A stretch of 64,000 nucleotides of DNA from Jacaranda mimosifolia (taxonomy: Eukaryota; Streptophyta; Magnoliopsida; Lamiales; Bignoniaceae): positions 37,045,404 to 37,109,403 of the forward strand of contig CM032122.1 of NCBI GenBank assembly GCA_018894105.1, in the 5' to 3' direction. The translations under genes and the position numbers were made by a program. The notes under the pieces are model-generated. The model worked only from the letters and a program-made list of their open reading frames with translations, was not told the DNA's origin and did no database searches. Numbering within the stretch: position 1 is the first letter of the stretch; each line of letters opens with the position of its first letter. Positions 21,939 through 32,517 of this stretch are shown in pieces.

Positions 21939-23474
21939 CCCTCTTTGCATTCTGAGAGTGGAGACCACAACCCTACAGTTGGGTTTAATTCCACATTGCC
22001 TGGTGGCCCATGCTTCCTGAGAGAAATTGCCTATCCTTATTCATTCTATCTATTCTAATTTCAAGAACCATATCGTCATTGGTAGAAGACGGAAGATCAT
22101 CGAGTGAGAGAATTATCTGGTATAAATTTTTAACCTTTTTGCTCTGTTATTGAGTTGGTAGCTATCAGCTTCCACTTTGTCCAATGTATGCACGCTCTTA
22201 TTGGCCTGCAATTTTCTTAATGAAGCAAGGCATATGATTCAAGATATCTGGTGTTTTGACCCCGATGTACAAGTTTTGATTAACTTCAAGTACTTTATAT
22301 TTTATAAAAAAGTTTGATTTGTTAATTATTCATAAATGCATTTAATGACTTTTATGTATTCTTTTAATGCATTGGTTGGTTATTTTCAACTATACTTTAT
22401 TTTCTTTTCAAACTTAGTTAATTTCATTGGACAAGTAAGAGAACATTTTAATTACATTGAATTGTTATACATATATTACTGCCATAACCCAACTAATTGC
22501 ACTAAAAATTTAACCTACCAATTTGTGTGCAATGCTTTAAATATTTACAATAAAAACCAATCTTATATGAATATACACATCCAGATGAAACAATAAACTC
22601 TAAATCGTACATGTTCAGCAAGTGCACGGGTCAAAATTTTAATGTAGTTTTTGTAAATTTCGAGATGGTACTCATAAGAAATGGGAATGAGTACTCTATC
22701 CTCTTCACCCATACTATCCAGATGAGCAAATTAAAATATGTGAAAATTTAAATCAATTATGAACTAATTAATTCTAAAGTGCAACTATTCGAGGGACCAA
22801 GAGTAAGATTATTGTTGATAGATAAGTATAACCTATTCCCAACCACCTTGTCCTAATTAATGAGCATGTAAGTTGGGATCCATTAATCATATCTTACATG
22901 CTAGACAACATGATCAATCAACTATCATTCTTTTGGATTGGTTGAATACATTTATTTGTGTTGATTATCAATTATCATCTCTCGAGCTCAAACAATAAAC
23001 ATGGATCCCATTTGAGGACTATTAAACTTACAATGACATCGGTATAAAGTAAATAATAGACATAAAATTATCAGTAATTCAAAAATACACCAAATAAAGA
23101 CTAACCCAAATACAAAATCTCAATATCTATATCAATACAAAACAAACACAAATCTATAATTCAGAGAAAAAAGTTACTCTAAAATTCTTTTAAATCTCCT
23201 TAGTTCCGAATGTACCACGACGAGCCCATGGTAAGAACAACCTAAGACACATCAAAACATGTTGATCTTTGATGTTGAGTGCTTGATTAACACCTAGGTT
23301 AAATGAAAATATAGAAAACTAAGAAAAAAACTAGAGAGGAAAAAATAGAAGCAAAACTTAGCTAGCTCATGTCTTATAGCCTGAATGATAATATGCTGGG
23401 GCCAAAAAATCACCAAATTGTCCTTAAAAATTTGCTACTTGGCACACAGGCAGCGCTGAGGCCAAGGCCACTAC
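21939..23474. other. 3' flank and repeat-derived spacer
   Basis: Past the DPB3-1-like stop, the first about 300 bp is likely 3' UTR. From about 22,600 the words AAGTGCACGGGTC and a gap-rich AT stretch up to 23,260 resemble a degraded retroelement; no reading frame survives. Nothing else supportable. Confidence 0.35.
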
Positions 23475-23658
23475 GCCTCACTACAACAATTTACACAAGT
23501 AGTAACAAAATATTTCGTTTATATGTGAAATTTGTTTCTATAGAATTTGTTAATGAAAGTTTTGTTGCCTCACTACAACAATTTACACAAGTAGTAACAA
23601 AATATTTCGTTTATATGTGAAATTTGTTTCTATAGAATTTGTTAATGAAAGTTTTGTT
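23475..23658. repeat. Perfect 92-bp tandem duplication with CACTACAACAA
   Basis: Bases 23475-23566 and 23567-23658 appear identical as read (GCCTCACTACAACAATTTAC at each start, GAAAGTTTTGTT before each end). CACTACAA is the terminal word of plant CACTA (En/Spm) elements, and the following TAGTAACAAAA and GTTACC words look like subterminal repeats, so this may be a duplicated CACTA-type end. A matching TTGTAGTG end was not found in the window. Confidence 0.6.
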
Positions 23659-24187
23659 ACCAGTACTTCGTGAGCTAAAGCCTATCACCAATAATAAATG
23701 GTAATAAAATTTTGGTCATCGTTACCAATACCATTAGTAACAAAAGTCATTTTGTTACCTTAAAATGTAAATGTTCTTAAGTGAAATATTCAAACATAAA
23801 TTATTTTTAAACTATTTAATATTACTAAATGAAATATTCTTTAATTTCTTAAAACATTAAAAACTATACCTTTTTTTTAATTACATAAATTAAAATGCAC
23901 TATAAAATAAAATACATTCTTGTGTGTCACCACATTATAAAATGCCACATACCGTTAAATACTTTATGACATTTTTTAAGAACACCATAACCACATATAT
24001 ATCAGTGGCATTTTTTTGAAAAAAGTATATTTAAAATACAATTATGTTGACATTTTCAATCAAATATCATTATTTTGTTTGTCATTTAATAATCAAATGC
24101 TACTAAATATTGAATTATAGTAGCATTCTCTTACAATTATCACTATATTACTTTTTGTGTCATTATATCACTAAATTAATGCCACTA

Positions 24188-24218
<31 letters not shown>

Positions 24219-24849
24219 TTGTCATGGTCGCAGCATACACTTGCCTAGTTCAATATATATGAGACTTTATCAAGTAAAAATTTAGATATTCTAATGTATT
24301 GCATGATATCTTAGCTTTTTATCCAAAATTTATATTCCAATTTTTATTTAATGAGCTAACGATATTCTGATATACGTTTAACCATAATTAATTGATATAC
24401 TATTGCAATGATTGAAGTAATTGATTTTTTTCTTTAAATGATCAAAAGATAATTGAATTCACTTCCAAGTTATAACTATATCTAATTAATTGGCAAAGCT
24501 ATATATAATTTTCTATGAGAAATTGGCAAAGCTACGCAAGAGAAGCACAATGGGATTGAATTAATTCTTGGCCCACAAGGGAATTAATTTGATGCAAATC
24601 GCAAAGGGCAACGATAGTAATTTGAATTATCCAAAGCAGAGAAGTAGTTCATGCGTCACTTTTTAATTAAAAGTATATTCATTTCTCCTAATGATTATCA
24701 TCTTTTAATTAGATATAATTTCGACCGTTAGTCTCCTTAAAGATACAAGTTGACATTAGTATAAAGTTTTGATAAAAAATTTACTTTACCCTGTGATAAG
24801 GGAATTTTTTTTAAAAGACTTAAATACCCTTACTCTTAGTTAATTTCTT
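23659..24849. other. AT-rich repeat-derived spacer
   Basis: Contains further TAACAAAA/GTTACC words (to about 23,760), TGCCAC/GTGGCA words between 23,930 and 24,190 suggesting a diverged MITE, and a (TA)n run at 24188-24211. No gene seen. Confidence 0.35.
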
Positions 24850-25225
24850 AAAAATACCCATGGATCCGCATCTCCCTTATACAGGTCGACCCGACTGCCC
24901 AACCAACCTGTAACCGTAAATAGGAACAATCTTGGCCCTCCATTCTTGCCACGTGCAAGTTAGAGATGGTGGCCACCTAAGCCAAGTAGTGTCTAGCCAA
25001 CTCAATCGTCAACTATAAATACCCCATCATTTAAAGTTTTTAGAATCATCTAGTGACATCTACTCATTACCTACACTTCTATAATTTCTACCTATCGGCT
25101 TCAAGAACTCGTGACCTTTTTTCTCTACCGCCTACCCAATAAACATTTACCCGAACTCGCATCACTGGTCGACCTCTCGATCAACAATAAATATACTAAT
25201 GCCATTTCTTACGGCATCACCCTTA
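24850..25225 (+). mobile_element. LTR-like relic (possible)
   Basis: A GC-richer island within AT-rich DNA, with CTATAAATACCCC at about 25,014 resembling a promoter TATA and followed by a non-coding leader-like stretch. Such composition is typical of solo LTRs of Gypsy elements, but no paired ends or target duplication were found. It could instead be an unrelated promoter relic. Confidence 0.25.
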
Positions 25226-26885
25226 ACCTTACTATTTTGTAAAAATGGCAAAATTTGAAACCTGGTCAGGATTTTTCTAAATTTTGATGTTACACTTCAT
25301 AATATATAGGTAAATCTTAAATTATATTCCATGATACAATTTATAAGTATTTTTAAATTATTTTAGGTATAAATAATTAATTACACATGCAGTTTATATT
25401 TTATTCTTTTTATCATCTTATCTTCTATATTCTAGAGTTAATGACATGTTATTACTTATGTTAAAGAACCTACTTTTAGAGGTTAACTTGAAATATATAT
25501 TTGATAGCAAACATGATATTTGACGATTGAGGAGAATAATGTACAATATTGGTCTAAGTCTATATCCAAATTCAAGTTCAATATTGAATTTCAAAACTTA
25601 CCTTTGTATGGTTGAAAGTATTTTTCAATGTTTAGAATATTATTTTATGATTTTATTAGGGTAAGCCACATTAGGTCTAATTATATAGTAATTTTTTATG
25701 GAAATCGATAGAGTTTAGGGGAGGTTCCTATAATTTGGACGAATATCATTAATAAATATGTATGTAATTTTAAATAGAGCACTATTAAGTTAATTCGTAA
25801 AAGTTAGTAGAATTTTTTTTGAACATCTAAGCTAGTGTCAAAAAGGATGGGTGCAATTGTAAAGTTTTGGAAGGATGCTTACTTTTTTATTTATATTAAA
25901 TTTCAAAAGAAACTTACGTAATTATCTCTATTACTATTTATGATAATAGTAATTGACTCTTTATATAGAGTTTAATTAGGAACTACACATATACGAGATA
26001 GACTTAAAATCAAATTCCGCAGATTAATTTATATACATACAATTAAAATTCATTAAAATTAATTTGAGGCCAATTAATTTCACATATATAGATATGAGTA
26101 ATGCTAACTAATTAACCTCTCACTTCCACATATTTATATCAGCCTACCTTTTGAATATTTTTTAAATTCATTTGTAACTCTAATAAATTCTGAAAACATA
26201 ATGATGAATGACCTAAAAGTTTCTATTGTATCTCTGTAAATTAAATAAATTTCATACTATTACTTAAAAAAAAATGGAAAATTGAGCTGTTACAGCTAAG
26301 GGCTCAAAAGTGATATGATGCAAAAGAGTACCTTAATCATTATTCATAGAATTAAAATTAAAAGCTAAGCAATCATTAAAATCTTTCCCCCCCCAAAACC
26401 CCACTTGCCTCTGATTAATAATATTGGGTTCTTCCCCGCATTTCTAAGCAACCTATCAGCCCCATTCATGAAGGATTGATAAAGATACTACATCTATCAA
26501 CTATGTGTTTTTCTATCAACATTGATAAAGATACATCACGTCATTTAATTACTTGAATTCTATCTAACTAGATTCATAAGTATTTAAATATATGAAGGAT
26601 AATGGAATAAAATGAAATGATAATATTTATTTTACAAATCACACTTCTATGAATATTCGCGGGTTTCTGCAGTGATTTACAATTAAAATAATGCACATTT
26701 TCAGATAAGACAAATTTCCTTATTAATTTGGCATGTGATCGATAAGAATATAAGTTCATCTTGACAAATGGCATTTCCATCCCTTATACTATGATATTTT
26801 TTTTTATATAGTTCATCCCTTATATTATGATATTACTAGAGAGTAGTACTGCATATTTAGATTTTTCATATTTCTTTTTAATACT
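25226..26885. other. AT-rich spacer
   Basis: No convincing coding frame, RNA gene or repeat. Short ORFs here are chance. The right edge is the left copy of the LINE target-site duplication. Confidence 0.4.
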
Positions 26886-27478
26886 AATAAATTGATAAGG
26901 GTAAAGAATGAGTGAATATATACACATAACCAGAATACTTTTCTTCCTACAGCATGGACAAAGCCAGAATATGGTTGGATTAAAGTGAACACGGATGCAG
27001 CAATATTTCAAGATAAAAACATGACGGGAGTGGGATGGGTTGCTAGGAATCATGAAGGGGAATTTGTAGCAGTAGGATTTAGAACCTTCCATGGAACTTC
27101 AAATAGTTTCGTAGCCGAATGTCTAGGGATAAGAGAAGCTCTCAATTGGATTAAACAAGCAAATTTTTCGATGTGTGGTGGAGTCTGACTCATAGGAATC
27201 AGTTTGCGCAATCAATGGTCATGAAAATTTCTCTTCTATTTGAGGGCTTATTATTGATGATTGTAGATGTTTTAAAAAATGCTTATATAACCTTATTCTT
27301 TCTTTTGTCAAGCGTTCTGCAAACACGGTAGCTCATGCAATAGCTAGGGCGATTGGTTCTATGTCAGATCGCGGGGTTTGATTTAATAATCCCCCAACTT
27401 CATTGTTGAAGCGATGTCTGGTGATTATTATTAATAATAGTTGATTTGTTTGGTTCAAAAAAATAAATTGATAAGGGT
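26886..27478 (+). mobile_element. 5'-truncated LINE insertion with 17-bp target-site duplication
   Basis: AATAAATTGATAAGGGT occurs at 26886-26902 and again at 27462-27478. The inserted segment (26903-27461) carries the C-terminal RNase H part of a plant LINE ORF2 and ends in a short A-run directly before the right copy. A long exact duplication, an A-tail and loss of the 5' part are the classic outcome of target-primed reverse transcription. Confidence 0.8.
26952..27380 (+). pseudogene. LINE-type RNase H domain fragment
   Basis: The frame from 26952 reads WTKPEYGWIKVNTDAA, then GVGWVARNHEGEF and VAECLGIREALNW. This is the reverse transcriptase-associated RNase H (RVT_3) pattern of plant LINEs, with the catalytic Asp in NTDAA and Glu in AECLG. 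The frame then shifts (a stop after MCGGV near 27186) and the final motif SANTVAHAIARAI is in another frame near 27310-27350. It is a decayed copy. Confidence 0.75.
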
Positions 27479-27892
27479 CTACTTCTAACCCTTTGCTCAA
27501 TACAAGTAATTTTGTCAAAAATAAATAAATAAAAATAACATCATTATATCTATAATTCAACGATATAATCAAGTGTAAGCTGATTGAACTACTAATAATC
27601 CTTCTAACTAATAAAAACCTTCACCCACTTGGAATTATTCATCATCACATTTTCTAACTGAAATTGCGCTAAATCACCTCACCTAATTATTAATTTCTTC
27701 TCCCTCTCAAGTCTCTATGTATAAAATCCCTCTTCTTCCTCTCCCATTAATTGCACCATTCCTTAATAGAACCATTTTCTCCCTAGCTATATTCAAAAAA
27801 TAATTATATGTACAACCTTTAAGTTACACTATTTTCTACCCGAAAAAAAAAAGGGGGGCAAAAACAAAAACTAGAAAAAGAACAAGATCAAA
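27479..27892 (+). promoter_or_regulatory. Promoter and leader of the FLA gene
   Basis: TATAAAAT at 27720-27727 is followed by a pyrimidine-rich start region and an A-rich leader of roughly 140 nt up to the ATG at 27893. The position of the start of transcription is inferred. Confidence 0.5.
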
Positions 27893-28612
27893 ATGAACCA
27901 TTTCCCTTTCTCATTATCATTTCTCCTACTTCTTGTCTTCCAATGCTCCAAAGCCCTAGCACAAGCCCAGGCACCGGCTCCAGCCGGTCCAACCAACATA
28001 ATCAAGATCCTCCAGAAGGGTGGTCAATTCACCACATTCATCCGGCTCCTTCAAATGACCCAAGTCGGCGATCGGATCAACTCAATGCTCGACGATTCAG
28101 GCCAGAGCTTAACCATACTTGCCCCCACCGACAGCGCCTTCTCCAGCCTCAAAACGGGCACCCTCAATTCCCTAAAAGACGAGCAGAAGGCCTCATTGAT
28201 GCTCTTCCACGTTCTGCCAACTTTTCTCACGTTGTCGCAGTTCCAAACTGTGAGCAATCCTACGAGGACTCAAGCCGGCGACAATGGCCCTGGCCAGTTC
28301 CCGCTTAACGTGACGACTTCCGGCAATCAAGTCAACATCACCACCGGGATAAACAACGCCACGATTGGTGGCACCGTCTATACGGACAACCAGCTGGCGG
28401 TGTATCAGGTCGACAATGTTCTTCTTCCGTTGAATATCTTTGCTCCATCAGCACCCGCCCCGGCGCCCGCGCCGTCAAAGTCGAACAAGTCAGCCGGCAG
28501 TCCGGTGGCTGCTCGCAGTTCGGATTCATCTGATGCAGGTGGCGGAGCCATGCCGGGGGTGGCTGCTCTCGGAGTTGGAGTTGCCCTTTTTGCAATATCT
28601 AATTACTTGTGA
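27893..28612 (+). CDS. FLA: Fasciclin-like arabinogalactan protein, single FAS1 domain, GPI-anchored
   Basis: An intronless gene of 239 residues. Residues 1-23 form a signal peptide ending SKALA. A short arabinogalactan glycomodule (QAQAPAPAG) follows. The FAS1 domain spans about residues 36-180 with the H1 block SLTILAPTDSAFSSL and the H2 block around VYTDNQLAVYQVDNVLLP; NVTT, NITT and NNAT are N-glycosylation sites. A second Ala-Pro region (APSAPAPAPAP) and a C-terminal hydrophobic tail after SSDAGGGA indicate a GPI anchor. This layout is that of group A FLAs (FLA11/FLA12 type), which act in secondary cell-wall formation and stem or fibre mechanics (family knowledge). The coding region is markedly GC-richer than its surroundings. 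The gene appears intact; the exact paralogue is not determined. Confidence 0.92.
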   Translation: MNHFPFSLSFLLLLVFQCSKALAQAQAPAPAGPTNIIKILQKGGQFTTFIRLLQMTQVGDRINSMLDDSGQSLTILAPTDSAFSSLKTGTLNSLKDEQKASLMLFHVLPTFLTLSQFQTVSNPTRTQAGDNGPGQFPLNVTTSGNQVNITTGINNATIGGTVYTDNQLAVYQVDNVLLPLNIFAPSAPAPAPAPSKSNKSAGSPVAARSSDSSDAGGGAMPGVAALGVGVALFAISNYL

Positions 28613-28889
28613 TTATTCGGACATATATATTTTATTAATTTGGTGGATTCGGTGATTTTGCTATTGGGTTGGATCCAAAGGTGAAGTGATTTTTTGGACA
28701 GAGTGAATTGAGAGCTGTAAGAGATGAAATTCTTGAGTCAGTTAACTTTTGTGAGTCTGTTTCTCTTCAATTGTAATTTTTGTTTGGGGGTTCCTTTTCT
28801 CCTGATTTTGTTCTGCTTTTGTATTGGAGATTATGTGTATTCAAGATTTTGTATTCATTGGTGCAAAATGTCATTCTTATCCGTCAATT
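28613..28889 (+). other. 3' UTR of the FLA gene (probable)
   Basis: T/G-rich sequence with TTTGTATTGGAG and TGTATTCATTGG words typical of plant far-upstream poly(A) elements; cleavage probably near 28,850-28,870. Inferred from composition only. Confidence 0.4.
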
Positions 28890-29265
28890 TCAAGTTTAAG
28901 TAATTTTAGTTTATTTACATTTCCCTAATGTAATTTAACTTAAATAATTATCGTTTATTTACATTTTCCTAAAGTGGAGACAGAGTAAATAGATTTGACC
29001 AAATGGTCTCTCCTGATACTTAATCATAGTTTCAAGTTTTATATGTAAGTTATATAAACTTGAACTTAAATAATTGTCGTTTATTTATATTTCCTTAAAG
29101 TGGTTTATTTCCTTAAAAGTGGTATATTTCCTTAAATAATTTTATTTACGTTTACCTAAAGTTGAGACAGAATAAAAAGGGATGACAACGGTTGCCTCCT
29201 GACACTTAATCATATATAGTTTCAAGTTTTATGTGTAAGTTATATAAAACTTAATGTTTTTTCAC
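28890..29265. repeat. Imperfect tandem duplication, period about 190 bp
   Basis: Two diverged copies share TTTATTTAC(A/G)TTT, GAGACAGA(G/A)TAAA, CTCCTGA(T/C)ACTTAATCATA and TTTCAAGTTTTAT(A/G)TGTAAG, around 28,955-29,065 and 29,140-29,255. A shorter CCTTAAA(A)GTGGT unit is repeated between them. Non-coding. Confidence 0.6.
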
Positions 29266-29721
29266 CTTCAGATTTGAAATTATTCTTTTATATCAACTAA
29301 AATATTTATTTCACCCATCAAAATTATAAATTTTAGTTTCATCATATCTATACCTGTTAAAAATTATTCAAAAATTATTTTATATGTTAGCATATTTTGG
29401 GTTCGTTAGTTATCTAATTTAGATCTCATAAATATAAGTGTAATGCCACTAGACGAATTGGTCGCTCATTAATTTCAATAGTCAATTTTGAAAACATAGG
29501 TTGTGATATGATAATTTATGAACATTTTGTTCTAGTTAACTAATTTCATAGTTATGACCTTATTACATGCTTTGTTATCATAGTACAAGGTCTTAAGTTA
29601 GTTTAGTTTCCTAAAATTATCAAATTTATTTCATAAATAATTATTCCCATAAAACTTTATTTATAATATAGTGTGTTACTATGGATTATTGATTTTCTTG
29701 ATTCATTGAGTCCAATTCTTA
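29266..29721. other. AT-rich spacer
   Basis: No coding frame, RNA gene or repeat family recognised. Confidence 0.4.
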
Positions 29722-30162
29722 TGGACATGCACGTTTGATTTGGAATGTAAATAGTAATGGATATTTAAATAGGAGATAAGATGAAATTGAATAATATATT
29801 AGTTTGTTTGATATAGAAGATTAGTCTTACAATTAGGTGCAAGTATAATTTACTCTAATCTCTAATGCATGTTTTATGTGTAGGAGTATTAGCTAAAAGA
29901 CAATATCACCCTTAATAATTTATCTCACCCCTCCTACATGACCAAAAAAGGGGACAATAATGAAACAAAAAAATAATGTAGGAGTGCGATTACATAATTG
30001 CACACCCTAGGCCGCCACTACAATGGCACCTTGTAGCTGCTACAGTAGCGAGCTCAGACCAAAAAACAAACAAGTCCACTACTTTAATAGGTGATATCAA
30101 ACAAGATATTAGCATAGATTGTTCCACTTATAGTGGCTATTAGCCACTATCAAACGTGCCCA
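29722..30162. mobile_element. MITE-like element, about 440 bp
   Basis: The left end TGGACATGCACGTTTGATTT pairs with the reverse complement of the right end (TGGGCACGTTTGATAGTGG). The interior contains GTAGCTGCTACAG, a small palindrome. No coding capacity. The target-site duplication is not clean, so the family is not assigned. Confidence 0.4.
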
Positions 30163-30239
30163 TAATATTAATTTATTGATTTGTTGAAAGAATGAAAAAT
30201 TCGTGATTTGTAATGCTATCTTTAAAAAAAAAGAAAAGA

Positions 30240-30625
30240 AAAGGGTTTTCGGCGTAATGTCGGAAAGATGCCATTGGAGGTGGTAGTCCACAAGATGCGC
30301 TCGATGAGCTGATCAAAACCCGTCAGCGAATTTCATCCAACTCCACCGTTGAGCCCGTCAATTGATAGTCGGAACCACCGCTTCACCACCGGCAACCCCC
30401 ATTACCCATTCTTCGACTTTGCTGATCGGGACCACCACTTCACCGCCAACCACCATTACCACTACTTCGACTTGCTGATCGAATCACCAAATTGATTCCA
30501 CCAACAGCTTACCCTTCATATTTTGATCAAAACCCCTACTCCTTCGCCATTGCTATCGTCGGAAACCACAGACCAGCCACCACCATCGAACCGTCCGTGG
30601 TTGATTTTTGGGGATTTTTATATAA
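30240..30625 (+). other. GC-rich island with a 50-60 bp internal duplication, possible captured gene fragment
   Basis: Two diverged copies read GGAACCACCGCTTCACCACC...CATTCTTCGACTTTGCTGATCG (from about 30,371) and GGACCACCACTTCACCGCC...CTACTTCGACTTGCTGATCG (from about 30,429). Composition is coding-like in a stretch of AT-rich DNA, but frames are broken by stops, and what follows (to about 30,720) looks like an intron start. Host gene unknown; it could be a piece of an exon carried by a transposon. Confidence 0.3.
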
Positions 30626-31099
30626 ATCTGTTCCTTGGGATGAGTAGTACAAGTTTACGATTTCAATTTAAGGTTTTTCGAATGATTTTCTGAGCATTTG
30701 TCGTTCAAGGATTGGTTAGATTTGATTTTGAGAATTCAAAGTTGAGCGGCCTTTTTGAATTTTGAAAGCCTTCAATTGACCCTGAAACTTCTATTCAGCC
30801 CCTGAATCTTTGTAACTCACATATTGACCCTTAACATTTATAATTTTATGCAATTAGGTCCCTAGTTCAATTATTTTCTAGTCCTTTAACTTTATACTTA
30901 TATCTTAATTTGCTTTCTTTATAAATAATTGTTACATAAAAGTTTTATTATTTTGATTTATATTATTTCCTTAATTTAGTATTAGGGAAAATTAGGGTTC
31001 TAGAAAGCAAAGGAGAAAATGTCAGTTTGGTTTAATTTGCAAACTCTACTTTCACATTTTCTACTGTTTAAAAGTTGTGTATACATTATTTTATATATA
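30626..31099. other. AT-rich spacer
   Basis: Follows the GC-rich island; no gene recognised. Confidence 0.35.
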
Positions 31100-31187
31100 T
31101 TTTCACCCAACATATTTTTATTTTTATTCTCAAAATATATTTGTTAAAAACCTATATATTTTTTTCAATAACTTATATATACACACA

Positions 31188-31219
<32 letters not shown>

Positions 31220-31386
31220 TATATTACTACTACTATCTCTCTCCACCTACAACTTACTAAATCCAACATAATCATTATATTTTCAATCATTTATCCAAAT
31301 ACAAACTCATTTTCACTAACTCTCTTTTCAAATTTTGAAAATTATAAAAATAAAAAATGAGAATGAAAATAAAATCAAATGAGCGC
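31100..31386. mobile_element. Tourist-like element relic (right half)
   Basis: Closely resembles the right arm of the outer element at 7,780-8,431: CTCTCTCCAC(T/C)TACAA, CCAACATAATCATTA and AAAAATGAGAATGAAAAT followed by a TAA flank at 31387-31389. It includes a (CT)n(TA)n run at 31188-31220. The left end was not found, so this is probably truncated. Confidence 0.5.
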
Positions 31387-32517
31387 TAAGTGAATATAAT
31401 CAAGTAAAAGAGTTTTTAAGAATAGAAAATGAGCGTGACGGAGAGGTGCATGGTTTGACGTGCTCAAATAATGCAATTACTAGCAAGCAATGAAGAGAAC
31501 CTTCCCAAAGAGGATGCCTTCATCGGACTCTTGCTGCTGATTTTAAATTCCAAAAATTGATAATACATATAATCTTCTTCCCCATTTTGTTAACTTATAT
31601 ATTAAATTTTAAATCGAATTGAACATTTAATCAAGACTTAAAGGAAAGATTTATAATTTATAAAATTTGCACATAAACTTCGATAGAGCCAATTCACCTA
31701 TGAAGAAGCCACAACGAAATAGAAGGCTCAACCCACTATAGACAACATCTAACGTTTATTTATTTTAAATGGGATCGATTTTAATGTATTCGTGATTCGA
31801 AGTCCAAAACTAGTCAATACTTGAATTATGTTTATGCCCACAAACTTTTTCAATTCGCCCAAAAGTAAACCAACCTTTTGGGGTTACTGCCAAAAATGCT
31901 ATTGAATTTCACTGCCCCATAAAGAGAACACAACATACATATACTATAGAAAATCAATCAAGGGATTAATGAATGTTCATTTTGAATAGTAGCCAGTCAG
32001 CTTATTAATTATTGCCCTCGATCCCTATACTGATAATTATCATGTTGACAAATGATTGGTAAATATCGAAGCAGGTCTGCACATGGAATAATCCCTTAAA
32101 ACAGAACTCGACATACATAGTATATATACATCACTGACCCCAAATGAATAATCACACTCACGGACAGACACACAAAAGTTTTGTGGTCCAAAATATCAAA
32201 CCCTAGATAGCTAGAATTTGGAAAAAAAAGAAAAATTAAAATTAAAAGCAGCAAAACTTTCTACTTGCAGTAATACGAATTTCTGCAGCTGGTCTTGTGA
32301 TTCCCAAGTCACTTTTTGTCACGTCTCTCCCAACATGCAGTGGGACCCTTTTCCCTACCCCGCCCTCTGACAGTTCACAAGATCTCTTCTGTTTCCAAGT
32401 CTTGCAGCAGCTCTACAGTACTCCTTATGGATTATGGAAGCTTTTTGTCTCCCCCGTTTTTAATCTTCTCCTTTTCTCCCCGCGGTAAGTTAAATCAATT
32501 TTACCACTTGTGGGAGC
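31387..32517. other. Spacer and probable 3' UTR of the IDD gene
   Basis: The right portion (from about 32,100) should be the 3' UTR of the minus-strand IDD gene. No independent gene; the small plus-strand frames at 32,297-32,609 are antisense to the IDD tail. Confidence 0.4.

Noticed and set aside
28051..28595. Overlapping ORFs on both strands
   Set aside because: Shadows of the GC-rich FLA coding region.
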